Positions 12,601 to 20,800 of a DNA stretch of 64,000 nt are shown here, one piece after another. Position 1 is the stretch's first letter. Each line of letters opens with the position of its first letter. A program made the translations under genes and the position numbers. The notes beneath the pieces are model-generated. The model saw only the letters and a program-made list of their open reading frames with translations. It ran no database searches and had not been told where the DNA came from. The DNA comes from Daucus carota subsp. sativus (Eukaryota > Streptophyta > Magnoliopsida > Apiales > Apiaceae): positions 62,424,949-62,488,948 of the forward strand of contig NC_030383.2 of NCBI RefSeq assembly GCF_001625215.2, in the 5' to 3' direction.

Positions 12601-15600
12601 AAATAAATCTCTTCGTCAAAAGGTTTTGACTGTGGCACAAAATCATAAGATGCTAGCAAACCGTTCCAAATCACTTATTCAGGTAACCCTAAAGGAAGGG
12701 TTCATTTTTACAGGACTGAAAAATCTTGAGTTTTACTCACGTCTCTTTTATTTTCTCTACTCTTTGAAATTGGCAGAGGGGGGAACTCACAAAAGCTGCT
12801 ATAGTAAGTCCAAAATTACAGAATCCAATCTACTTATGCCATAGTTACTGGGTTTCTATTTATATTGCAAATGATTTACAACAGGAACTCCCAAGTCCTC
12901 CAATACAACAGCTTAAGGAACAGGCAGAGGTGGAGGAATGGCCCCAAAAATCACTGAACGAAAAACAGCAAGAGTATCAGGATTTGCTTATCCGTTGTAT
13001 TGCTCAGCCTCTAGGATTCTCCAAAGGCAGACCTGTTGCAGCCTGCATCATATACAAATGCCTGAGGCACTGGAGATCATTTGAAGTAGAAAGGGCTAGC
13101 ATTTTTGACCGCATTATACAGACCATTGGCCACGCGATTGAGGTATATATATGTTATTTACTTCGACATTGCTACTACTTCAAATCAAGACTGCAGTCAA
13201 ATCTTGATTATACTTCTTTCATTGTAGACACAAGACGACAACAAAACCTTGGCATATTGGTTATCAAATGCATCCACGCTGCTGTTCTTGCTGCAACGTA
13301 CACTAAAAGCGAGTGCTGCTGCTGGTATGACTCCACAACATCGGCGGTCACCATCAACTTTATTTGGGAGGATGACCAGGGTAAAAAATCTTCATATATG
13401 AATATAAGATTGCCCTTTACAGAAGACTTTATAACAGATGCAACATATTAATTTTCAGAGCTTTCGCGGAATTCCACTTGGCTCTGATCTTTCTTCAGTT
13501 AATGGTGAGGTGACTGGTGGGGTGGATACAATACGGCAAGTTGAAGCCAAATATCCTGCTTTGCTTTTTAAACAGCAATTAGCAGCTTACGTGGAAAAGA
13601 TATATGGCATGATTCGTGATAATCTAAAGAAAGAGATTTCTCCGGTGCTTGGCTTGTGTATACAGGTACTGTGTCTAAATGAAGGTAAAAAGCAGGTTTT
13701 GTAGAGAACTAAAAATCTAATTGTTTGATAACTGCACGGTGTAGGCACCAAGAATATCCAGGGCAAGCTTAATTAAAGCCAAGGGGCCGGCTCGTACACT
13801 TGCAAATGCTGCTGCCCAAGAAATTTTGACTGGTCACTGGCAAGGGATTGTAAAGAGTATTAGCAATTTCTTGAGTTTGTTAAAGTCTAATCATGTAAGT
13901 GGTGGACCATTATGTCATTTTCCTCCATGTTAGATTTGATTTGGACTCTTTACATGGCTTATCCATTTCCCTCACATTATTGTGCGCTGATTATTTTGGC
14001 TACGGGACAAGTAGAACCGAACACAATCAGAAGTTCCATCGAAGTCGCTAACCATTCTTTTATAAACCTTTGGTGTGGCTTGTAGATACTACACACCACA
14101 GTTAAACATCTAATGAGAGATTCTTTCGATAGCTCTTACTCTATATAAACAAAGAAACAAATCCTATAGCTTTCCATAGATTCTTGCATTATGACACCCT
14201 TGTCTTATTTCCTTATTTAAGCAAACTTTAATATATTTTTATGTATTGGAATTTCATTAATCTCAGAATCACCCAAATGAAACATGTCCAGTTCTATTTT
14301 TGGTCTTCACATACTTATTGTTGAAATGTCGGTTCAATCTCCTGGTTACTTTAAATAAAGCCAGTCCAGTACGTTTTTTTTGCTTTGATGATTCAGGATG
14401 TTGAATTACCCTGTATAACGTACAAGTTCTCATATGTTTTTCTTCATTAGGTACCCCCATTTTTGATTCGCAAAGTTTTCACTCAGATATTCTCTTTCAT
14501 CAACGTACAACTTTTTAACAGGTTCTCTGTTTAGTATGGTTTCAATTGTTGTTTATATACTTGATCATTATTGTACCTTTTAGTTATCCTCTTTGTTGGT
14601 TGCAGCCTTCTTCTGAGACGAGAGTGCTGCTCATTTAGTAATGGGGAGTATGTTAAAACTGGATTGGCAGAACTGGATAATTGGTGCTACAAGGCAACTG
14701 CTGAGGTAATCTGGTTTGTGTTTTCAGTTTCTTTATAATGCTCCTTTGCTTTCCTGACTGATGCAAGAAATAAATATGCAGTATGCAGGTTCGGCATGGG
14801 ATGAGCTTAAGCATATAAGACAGGCTATTGGGTTCCTGGTATAGCACACCTTAACACTGTACATGTTGCTTAGAAGCCTTTTGGACTACGCGTTACATAT
14901 GCCAATTAGGTTCACAAGTTGTTCAATTGTTTGTTGTTTTGCTGTTACTTTATTTTTCATCCTTTCCATTTTTACTATAATCTGAATGCTCGTTTTTGGG
15001 GAAAGGAGGTTTTGGGTGATATTGACCACATATAGCCTATGACATGTGGTATAGGAAAAAATAAGCCATAGATCACTAGAACCGAAGGAAGTCAGAAATA
15101 TCTAGAGCTGTACTAAAATATATCGTGTTTCCTCTGAAAGATAGAAACTAGAACCTTTGTCCCAATGACAACTAGTCCTAGAACTGCCTGTAGGTTAGTG
15201 CTGCCCTAGCTTTTTCTAACATCTATCCTGATTTAGGTCATAAATCAAAAGCCAAAGAAGACACTGGATGAGATAAGTCATGACCTGTGCCCGGTAAGTG
15301 GCTATTGAATTTTCAAAGTTAAGTGTTTCCTATAATCTTGCATATGATCCACTGCTTCACTTTCTTCACAGGTGCTCAGTATTCAACAACTCTACAGAAT
15401 AAGCACTATGTTCTGGGATGACAAGTATGGCACACATAGCCTTTCTCCAGATGTAAGTCTATGTTCTTTTCAATCATGTAAGATTGTTTTATGCTTTAAT
15501 CCACTTAAAATATCACCATCAATTTGATACAACATGAATAGATAGTTAGTTTTCTGTTTTAATCCACTTAACCTCATCATCATTTTGATACAACGGGTGG

Positions 15601-16152
15601 TTAAATAAAAAAGAAAGTTTTACTAAATATCTGTATATTCCAGACTTATAAGTGAGAAGAATGTCGAAAACAGTGTATTTCAGGGCAGAGGAGGGGGTTG
15701 ATACTATGACTGACGCTTCACCATCACTATACCTTTAATGGACTTCCCTTACTGGCCTCTTTGCTGCTGTTATTAGATTATGTGATTATTTATCACCGTA
15801 GAAAAGTTATGGCTCATCTTTGATTTATGATCTTTTGGTTCAAAGGTAATATCTGCCATGAGGGTATTAATGGCCGAAGATTCAAACAATCCTGTCAGCA
15901 GTTCATTTCTGCTTGATGATGATTCAAGGTAAAAGATAACAGTAAAATGCGGTTACATTTATAATCGCCTTAATTTAGATTATAAAATCAAGAAAATTGT
16001 TCAGAACTGATTATGATTAATGATGCAGCATACCCTTCTCAGTTGATGACATCTCTAAAACAATGGAGCAGATTACTATTTCAGACATTGAACCGCCACC
16101 TCTAATTCGCGAAAATGCAGGCTTCAACTTCCTGTTGCCTCTCTCCAAGTAA
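106..16152 (+). CDS. Class XI myosin heavy chain, 3' part (5' end outside window)
   Basis: Actin-based motor that moves organelles and vesicles in plant cells. Twenty-seven exons: 106-163, 306-407, 730-767, 933-1059, 1149-1331, 1491-1622, 1705-1814, 1944-2004, 3023-3200, 3362-3567, 3648-3767, 4842-4940, 6023-6244, 9416-9555, 12496-12682, 12777-12803, 12885-13142, 13228-13380, 13459-13665, 13745-13894, 14451-14521, 14606-14705, 14782-14838, 15237-15293, 15372-15452, 15846-15928, 16029-16152. They join in frame into about 1,109 residues; about 400 N-terminal motor residues are missing. Visible in order: end of the motor ([17 protein letters not shown]), six IQ motifs for calmodulin (exons 3023-3767), coiled coil (4842-12682), and a globular cargo-binding DIL tail (12885-15452). 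[11 protein letters not shown] before the tail is typical of class XI rather than class VIII. Exon 12777-12803 is a 27-nt micro-exon. Stop TAA at 16150. The XI subtype is not assigned. Confidence 0.95.
175..270 (-). repeat. tRNA-derived SINE-like fragment in a myosin intron
   Basis: Read on the minus strand, there is an A-box-like stretch (AGTACAGTGGTTGAGC) followed about 30 bases later by a B-box-like GAGTTCGACTCC and then an A-rich tail. This is the RNA polymerase III promoter arrangement of plant tRNA-derived SINEs. No cloverleaf can be closed, so it is not a functional tRNA. I found no clear target-site duplication. Confidence 0.55.
2005..3022 (+). other. Myosin intron, 1.0 kb, no recognised element
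   Basis: AT-rich intron between two motor-domain exons. A short direct repeat of AAAAGTGAAACCATA lies near 2459-2490. I see no coding sequence and no bounded transposon. The donor at 2005 and the acceptor before 3023 fit the reading frame. Confidence 0.5.
3768..4841 (+). other. Myosin intron, 1.07 kb, nothing recognised
   Basis: AT-rich intron separating the last IQ exon from the first coiled-coil exon. A 24-base phrase around TTTATATTCTATAGTTTCTC occurs twice (about 3819 and 3893), which suggests a small local duplication. No gene or bounded mobile element is seen. Confidence 0.45.
5210..5480. repeat. Dispersed-repeat-like segment in a myosin intron
   Basis: A GC-richer island inside an AT-rich intron has a purine-rich phrase (GGGGGAGGACCC, near 5269), a CACTCCCCCTCC phrase, and a minus-strand AGGTTCAGGCCC that resembles a weak pol III B box. 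It looks like an old dispersed repeat. Its ends and family are not determined. Confidence 0.3.
5641..5765 (+). repeat. Tandem duplication, 65-bp unit x2
   Basis: Two adjacent copies beginning AACTGAAAGTTGTATATAAG at 5641 and 5706 are nearly identical, differing at a couple of bases. They lie in the myosin intron upstream of the coiled-coil exon at 6023. Confidence 0.85.
5883..6012 (+). repeat. Tandem duplication, 62-bp unit x2, ending at a splice acceptor
   Basis: The phrase CTATACATCATTAACTACAT occurs at 5911 and 5973, with matching flanks on both sides and TCTAACA(T/C)GGTGAC closing each copy. The second copy runs to within 10 bases of the acceptor used by exon 6023-6244, so duplication has altered the branch-point region. 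Confidence 0.8.
6625..6704 (+). repeat. Compound microsatellite (CT)n-(GC)n-(AC)n-(AT)n
   Basis: A run of CTCTCT, a short GCGCGC and ACACAC stretch, then (AT)7 ending at 6704. The AT run borders the first of six elements listed next. Confidence 0.9.
6705..6970 (+). mobile_element. (TA)n-bordered element 1
   Basis: A 266-bp block that starts GGGTC and ends GACCC, a 5-bp inverted terminus. It lies exactly between two (AT)n runs (6691-6704 and 6971-6985). The interior repeats the phrase TTAGAACC near both ends. It is non-coding. The clean AT-run borders suggest insertion into a TA microsatellite. Confidence 0.6.
6986..7683 (+). mobile_element. (TA)n-bordered element 2 (family X, + orientation)
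   Basis: A 698-bp block between (TA)n runs. It starts GAGTTTTACTCCAATAGAAAC and ends with TTTCTATTTGATCATGAGC. The same ends recur, reverse-complemented, in the block at 8724-9298 and, diverged, in 7739-8193, so these are copies of one family. Each carries phrases of the form ATCACTAAATCCTAAAG. The CCACCTCC-rich interior (7080-7300) gives long but meaningless ORFs. Confidence 0.65.
7083..7300 (+). repeat. CCACCTCC/CTTCACCAACC minisatellite
   Basis: Degenerate tandem copies of TCTCCACCTCCATCTTCACC-like units lie inside (TA)n-bordered element 2. The Pro/Ser/His-rich ORFs read from it in several frames are by-products of the repeat. Confidence 0.7.
7684..7738 (+). repeat. (TA)n microsatellite, 55 bp
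   Basis: Pure alternating AT separating elements 2 and 3. It is the longest of the AT runs in this intron. Confidence 0.98.
7739..8193 (+). mobile_element. (TA)n-bordered element 3 (family X, diverged)
   Basis: It starts GTCCTACTCCACTACAAACC and ends AAAAGTGGTTTGTATTTGATCAC, matching the ends of element 2, and again has ATCACTAAATCCTAAAG near the 3' end. It contains a separate inserted repeat at 7890-8046. It lies between AT runs at 7684-7738 and 8194-8229. Confidence 0.6.
7890..8046 (+). mobile_element. Possible solo LTR of a short (TRIM-type) retroelement
   Basis: A 157-bp GC-richer block starts TGATATTGTCCGC and ends CCCACTCAACA, so it has the TG...CA ends of an LTR. Phrases such as AAAAGGCCTCATACTAATGG and ATGTGGGACTTGGG are familiar from dispersed plant repeats. 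No 5-bp target duplication is visible, so solo-LTR status is an inference. Confidence 0.4.
8230..8689 (+). mobile_element. (TA)n-bordered element 4
   Basis: A 460-bp AT-rich block starts GGGATAGGATCAAAT and ends AACCCACCCC. It lies exactly between AT runs (8194-8229 and 8690-8723). It has several GTTGAAC/GTTCAAC phrases in both orientations. The interior is unlike family X. Non-coding. Confidence 0.6.
8724..9298 (-). mobile_element. (TA)n-bordered element 5 (family X, inverted)
   Basis: It starts GGCTCATGATCAAATGGAAA and ends TCTATTGGAGTAGGACTC, the reverse complement of the two ends of element 2. The interior is shorter and different, with GATGATGG-rich sequence. It lies between AT runs at 8690-8723 and 9299-9311. 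Confidence 0.65.
9632..9676 (+). repeat. (TA)n microsatellite, 45 bp
   Basis: Pure AT run in the myosin intron after exon 9416-9555. It forms the left border of element 6. Confidence 0.97.
9677..10104 (+). mobile_element. (TA)n-bordered element 6
   Basis: A 428-bp block starts GGGTAGCACTCCATAGC and ends TGTTGACC, followed by (TA)n. Subterminal inverted repeats are clear: CTTATATGGAGTTACGTAG near the left end pairs with CTATGTAACTCCATATAAG near the right end. The interior is AT-rich and non-coding. Confidence 0.6.
10755..10941. mobile_element. Stowaway-type MITE
   Basis: Left end CACTCCCGTAGTCCC and right end GACGGAGGGAG are imperfect inverted repeats of the CTCCCTCCGTCCC type, flanked by TA on each side. 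It lies within a myosin intron. Confidence 0.7.
11389..11935. mobile_element. Non-autonomous TIR element with a 10-bp target duplication (Mutator-like MITE)
   Basis: Terminal inverted repeats of about 30 bp: GGTTAAATCTCAAAGTGCTC at the left and, inverted, GGTTTAACC preceded by GAGCACTTTGA at the right. The inverted homology continues inward (the GGGTATC/GATACCCC phrases, ACTAAAAATTAATTTT/AAAATAATTTTTAGT), so the whole 547-bp unit folds back. TATAATAATA flanks both sides (11379-11388 and 11936-11945). A 9-11-bp duplication and long TIRs point to a Mutator-like origin. Non-coding. Confidence 0.75.
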
Positions 16153-16475
16153 TCGGTTTTAATCTTCGAGTCATCATGTAATTAGTTTCTAAAACCTTCA
16201 GGACCGATAGATATGTCATTGATATTATTGAATACTATGATCTTAGCACGCAACTTCGCGTGCCTGTGTGTGACACAAAAGCACCAGTTAACTTAGCTTA
16301 GGCTAAGGTGATGAACTTCTTTCAATAGTAGTTTGATGGAGCAGGAGATGTTTTTAGTATAAAAATACTCAGATAGTGTCAGATTTTACAGTTTAATTAG
16401 CAACAGCTGAAGATGGCTTTTCAAAGTCTCCTACAAGCTCTTCTATTGCTATCCAAATAGATTGAACTCCAAATA

Positions 16476-16711
16476 CTCCCACCGTCCCAAAATAAATGTC
16501 GTTTTGACTTTCTGCACGTAATTTAAGGTGCAAAAAAAACATACTTCTACACATTATTTTTCAAGTTTTCTTTTTCTGAATAAAAATATAGATGTTAAAC
16601 TTTTGTTCTAGAAAAAGAAAAATTGAAAAATAATATATACAAGTATGATTTTTTTGCACCTCAAATTACGTGAAAAAAGTTAAGGCGACGCTTATTTTGA
16701 GACAGAGGGAG
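16476..16711. mobile_element. Stowaway-type MITE, 236 bp
   Basis: Ends CTCCCACCGTCCCAAAATAA and TTATTTTGAGACAGAGGGAG are inverted repeats, flanked by TA. The interior has inverted phrases around TTTTTCTGAATAAAAAT and GAAAAAGAAAAATT. The same subfamily recurs at 19052 and 20732. Confidence 0.85.
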
Positions 16712-17087
16712 TAGCATATACGTAATTTCATCTTTACGAGTTTTTTTATTATTTGACACGTATTTTAGAATATAATTCTTTTTATGAAATTATATTTACT
16801 TAAAAATTTAATATACGTGTTAAGTTCTATCCAGAAAACAAACAACCTTGCAGACGGAGGAGGGAGTACAGTTTATACGGCAAAGTCAATCGTGCAAATG
16901 TCATCTTCTTTATCAATATTGAAGTTCTTCGTTTAAATGAGTTCAGCAGAACAGACTTGAAGAAGTACGGGTACTTGTTCCAGCTATTTAATTCTTTCGA
17001 GTTTCGTAGGACCCATACGTTAAAATATCGTCGTGCACCATGTGACGGGCTCAGAATAAATAGGAGTACAGTAGATTGGGCATACTA

Positions 17088-17302
17088 CTCCCTAAAATAT
17101 GTGTTCATTAAACAAAAATCGTTTCAAAATATTTATTCAATTCAACTTTTAATGTTATTTTATATTTTCAAAATCAACCCAGTTCCTAACCATTTGGATG
17201 AATAAAGGAGGACTCGTGTAATGCAGAAAAAGAATAATAGTACAATATTTTAACTAGTCGATCAAAATATTGGATTCAAAATCAAAATGCACGGACGGAG
17301 AG
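17088..17302. mobile_element. Probable diverged Stowaway-type MITE
   Basis: CTCCCTAAAATATG at the left and GCACGGACGGAGAG at the right, each with an adjoining TA. The inverted match is short, so the call is tentative. Confidence 0.4.
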
Positions 17303-17764
17303 TATCAATTTCTTTACCCTTACAACAAGGGCACCATTTCAGAACTTCAACCACGCACCGAATCATCTGCTTTCCGCCTTTTATACCAGGAAAATGTTAT
17401 TTCCAGAGCTCTTTTTTTATTTCCAATGCAACAAAACTTGAAAAGTCCATATTATCCTTACATCAATTTTTTCCAAAGGACTATTTATTGTATATACAGG
17501 GGGCAGTTTTGTCCTTTTCTTCTTATTTTACTCTGAAAATAAAAAAAATTACTCTGAATATAGCATTTTTTTTACACCACTCTAACCAACCACTCTTGAT
17601 TTCAACGTAGTCAGTGAGAAATCAATTAAAATACTCTCCTCTGTTTAAACCACGTTAAACATCTTTTGCATTTTCAAGACAAAATCAAATGCAACGAGAC
17701 AAAACCCCACATATATTTTCGCATTGTACAATTCGATATAATAAAATATTCAGACACGCACTTT

Positions 17765-17770
17765 TATAAA
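17765..17770 (+). promoter_or_regulatory. Candidate TATA box of the Csl gene
   Basis: TATAAA lies 98 bp before the ATG at 17863, a usual spacing once a short 5' UTR is allowed. This is sequence pattern only. Confidence 0.4.
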
Positions 17771-17862
17771 TTTCAGCAGCCACACTACACACATAATTCA
17801 ACTCTCAATAATTTTCTTTTTGTCAAAACCCTACCAAACCAAAACAAAAATAAAAATAAGAA

Positions 17863-20800
17863 ATGTCTTCCACCACCTCACTCCTCCACAAGACCACCGT
17901 GCACCACCGTCTCGCCGCCGCGAACAGAGCTCACATCCTCCTCCACCTCCTCCTCATTTTATCCATTTTCTACTACCGTTTCTCGACTTATATCGATATC
18001 GAGGCTACGACGTCGTTTTACGCCAACTTTTCGACGTTTGCATGGCTTTGCATGGTGGTAGCCGAGCTCATACTAACCCTAGTTTGGCTCTTTAGCCAGT
18101 CTTTCCGGTGGCGGCCGCTCTCCCGGAGCGTCTTCCCGGAAAATCTCTCCGGCGAGAAAGACCTGCCGGGCCTCGATATTTTCGTGTGCACGGCCGACCC
18201 GAGTAAGGAACCAACCCTAGAAGTGATGAACACGGTGATTTCCGCCATGTGTTTGGATTATCCGCCGGAGAAACTCGCGGTTTATCTCTCGGATGACGGC
18301 GGCGCCGCCGTGACTCTGCATGGGATGAGAGAAGCGGCCGCGTTTGCAAGGTGGTGGGTCCCGTTTTGCAGGAAGTATGGCGTGGAAACGAGGGCTCCCG
18401 GAGCTTACTTTTCCGGCAGGAGCGGCGGCGATGAATGTCAACATGGTGATGAGTTTGGAGATGAAGAAAAAGAAATAAAGGTTAGTTGATGACGAGTATA
18501 TGATTTTGACAGTGGACTATTATTCAAATATATATTGCCTTTTTAGATATATTAACTTCCATTATAAATATAACTTGTTAATCATGCCATGTTTGACTTT
18601 GTCAGTGCATATTTTTAAACTTTTGTTGCACAGTTATATTTATTTAATATTTTTTTACTTTTAATCATGATATTGAGCGGGATTTGGTCTTGATTAATCG
18701 GACGGGGATCATGACGGTCATAATTAAAATTATTTATTTGGAAAATTTTATATTTTATATAATTTATAAGTTATTAGAAATATAATAATAAAAGTAAGAT
18801 GATATTGATTTCCATTGAGAACCTATGAAATTTAATATAAAATTTTGAAAATAAATATAAAATATGTAATATATGCGTCTCAAACTTGTGCCAAAATAAA
18901 CTATAGTTTGGAGACGGGACGTAACTTTTTAGCAATTTAATGTGAAAATGAATTGATTTTCCAAAGACAAACGGCTCTAGGTTTGATTCTGGCTTTTAAC
19001 ATTGAAACATGCACACTATATTTTTACTCCTTCCGTCCCCTCAATTTTTTACTCCCTCCGTCCCACAATACATGTCATTTTGACTTTTTTCACGTAATTT
19101 GAGGTGCAAATAAAACATATGTCTATATATTATTTTTCAAATTTTCTTTTTCTGAATAAAAATATGGATGTTATACTTTTATTCAGAAAAAGAAAATTTA
19201 AAAAGTAATGTATAGAAGTGTTTTACGTGCAAAAAGTCAAAACGACATGTATTTTGAAATCACGGAAGGAGTATATTAGAGAGAGACACGAAAACTAAGA
19301 CAATATATAAAAAAATGAGTAAAGTTAGATGAAAAGTGGGTAAAGTGGTGGGACTAATAACGTAAAAAAAATGAGAGGAACATCCCAAAATAGTAACCAT
19401 AATAAAATGAAAGGGACGGAACGATTACTACTATTACTAATATAGTATGGAAAGGACAGTGTGTAAAAAAGAACAGATAAACTTCTGATCCACGTCTGCA
19501 TAAATAATGTCGTCGAGTACATCGTTCATTGGTGGGGTATTTGTAATCTCGAGATCGACAAATTTTATGAATTATTGAAAACGATATACTCCCTCTGTTT
19601 TTTTTTATATGTCACTTTTGACTTTGGCACGTATCTTTAGGTGCATTGACCGGTTAGCAAAAATTATTATTTTTAATTGATTTTTTTTTGTGAATTAAAA
19701 TTTTGATTGTATATTTTTATTCAGAAAAAGAAAATTTCAAAAAAAATATTTTTAACTACCCGGTCAAAGCACTTAAAAGTGTGTGCCAAAAAGTCAAACG
19801 TCATATATTAAAAAACGGAGGGAGTACTCTTTGGTGGAGTTCGATTCTTCACGTGTTCTAATTAATTAGAAAAAAAAATAAAATTGTTTTGTATGTATTA
19901 GAAAATTCGGTGAATGATGATGACATGCATGTGACGTGTGCAGTTAAGGTACGAGCATTTCAAGAAATTGGTCGAAAACGGAGACGGTACGCAAGTCGAC
20001 GACGTCAATAGCATCTCCGGCGACGGCCGACCACCTTTAGTTGAGGTAGTAATTCTTTTTACAGCCTTCATTAATTATGCTTGCTTGATATTTTCAGTGT
20101 TCTCGTAAACTTCTAACTGGTAGCCGGTTCCGCGTTCGAATCTCGTTAAAGACAAGTTGGATGGATTTTATACTAATTTCATCCCAAATTAGATGTCCCC
20201 GTTAACTTTGGGCACGTAACTTTAGGTGTATTGACCGTCTACTTCCGAAATTTATTTTTTTAATTTTTTTTTAAATAAAAATTTCATATTTAAATATTTA
20301 TTTGCAAAAATAAAATTTTAAAAAAAATCATGTAGCTATGCGGTCAATGAACCTTAAACTGTGTGCCCAAAGTCAACGGAGTCATCTAATTTGGAATGGA
20401 GGGAGTATCTATTTTTAAAGAATAAGTATTTTATCTATATGGGTCGCTTTTTCATCCTAGTTCGCATACTACAACATGTTTAGATTTTTTTGGACATCGT
20501 TTCAAAATATGGATTGTTTGAATTTTTCAAATGTATTTCTAAATATTTTGATCGTATTGTTAAAATTATTATTTTGAATTTTTATTTGAATAAATATATG
20601 TGCTTGACATTTTACTTTTGAAAAAAATTAAAAAAAAATGATTCTAACTATACCCAATCAAACAACTTAGAATTGACCCTCGAAAAGTCAAACTGCCTGT
20701 ATTTCTAAACGAAAGTAGTATTTGTGAACTACTCCCTCCGTCCCACAATACATGTCACTTTGACTTTTCGCACGTAGTTTGATGTGCAAATAAAACATAT

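Larger units (their letters stand above)
16153..17764. other. Intergenic region between myosin and the Csl gene
   Basis: The myosin 3' UTR (end not defined) is followed by MITE-rich AT-rich DNA. Two Stowaway-type elements are listed separately, and an isolated right end (GACGGAGGAGGGAGTA) lies near 16853. I find no coding sequence; the ORFs here lack codon structure and similarity that I recognise. Confidence 0.6.

Noticed and set aside
17270..17610. Two overlapping ORFs upstream of the Csl gene
   Set aside because: They overlap a worn MITE end and T-rich leader sequence; there is no family resemblance and no splice support.
18018..18444. Minus-strand ORFs of 75-85 codons over Csl exon 1
   Set aside because: The exon is GC-rich and codes on the plus strand with clear Csl motifs; these are shadows.
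20460..20722. A further Stowaway MITE in Csl intron 2
   Set aside because: Left CTACAACATGTTTAGA and right CTAAACGAAAGTAG resemble worn ends, but the inverted match is too weak to bound an element.
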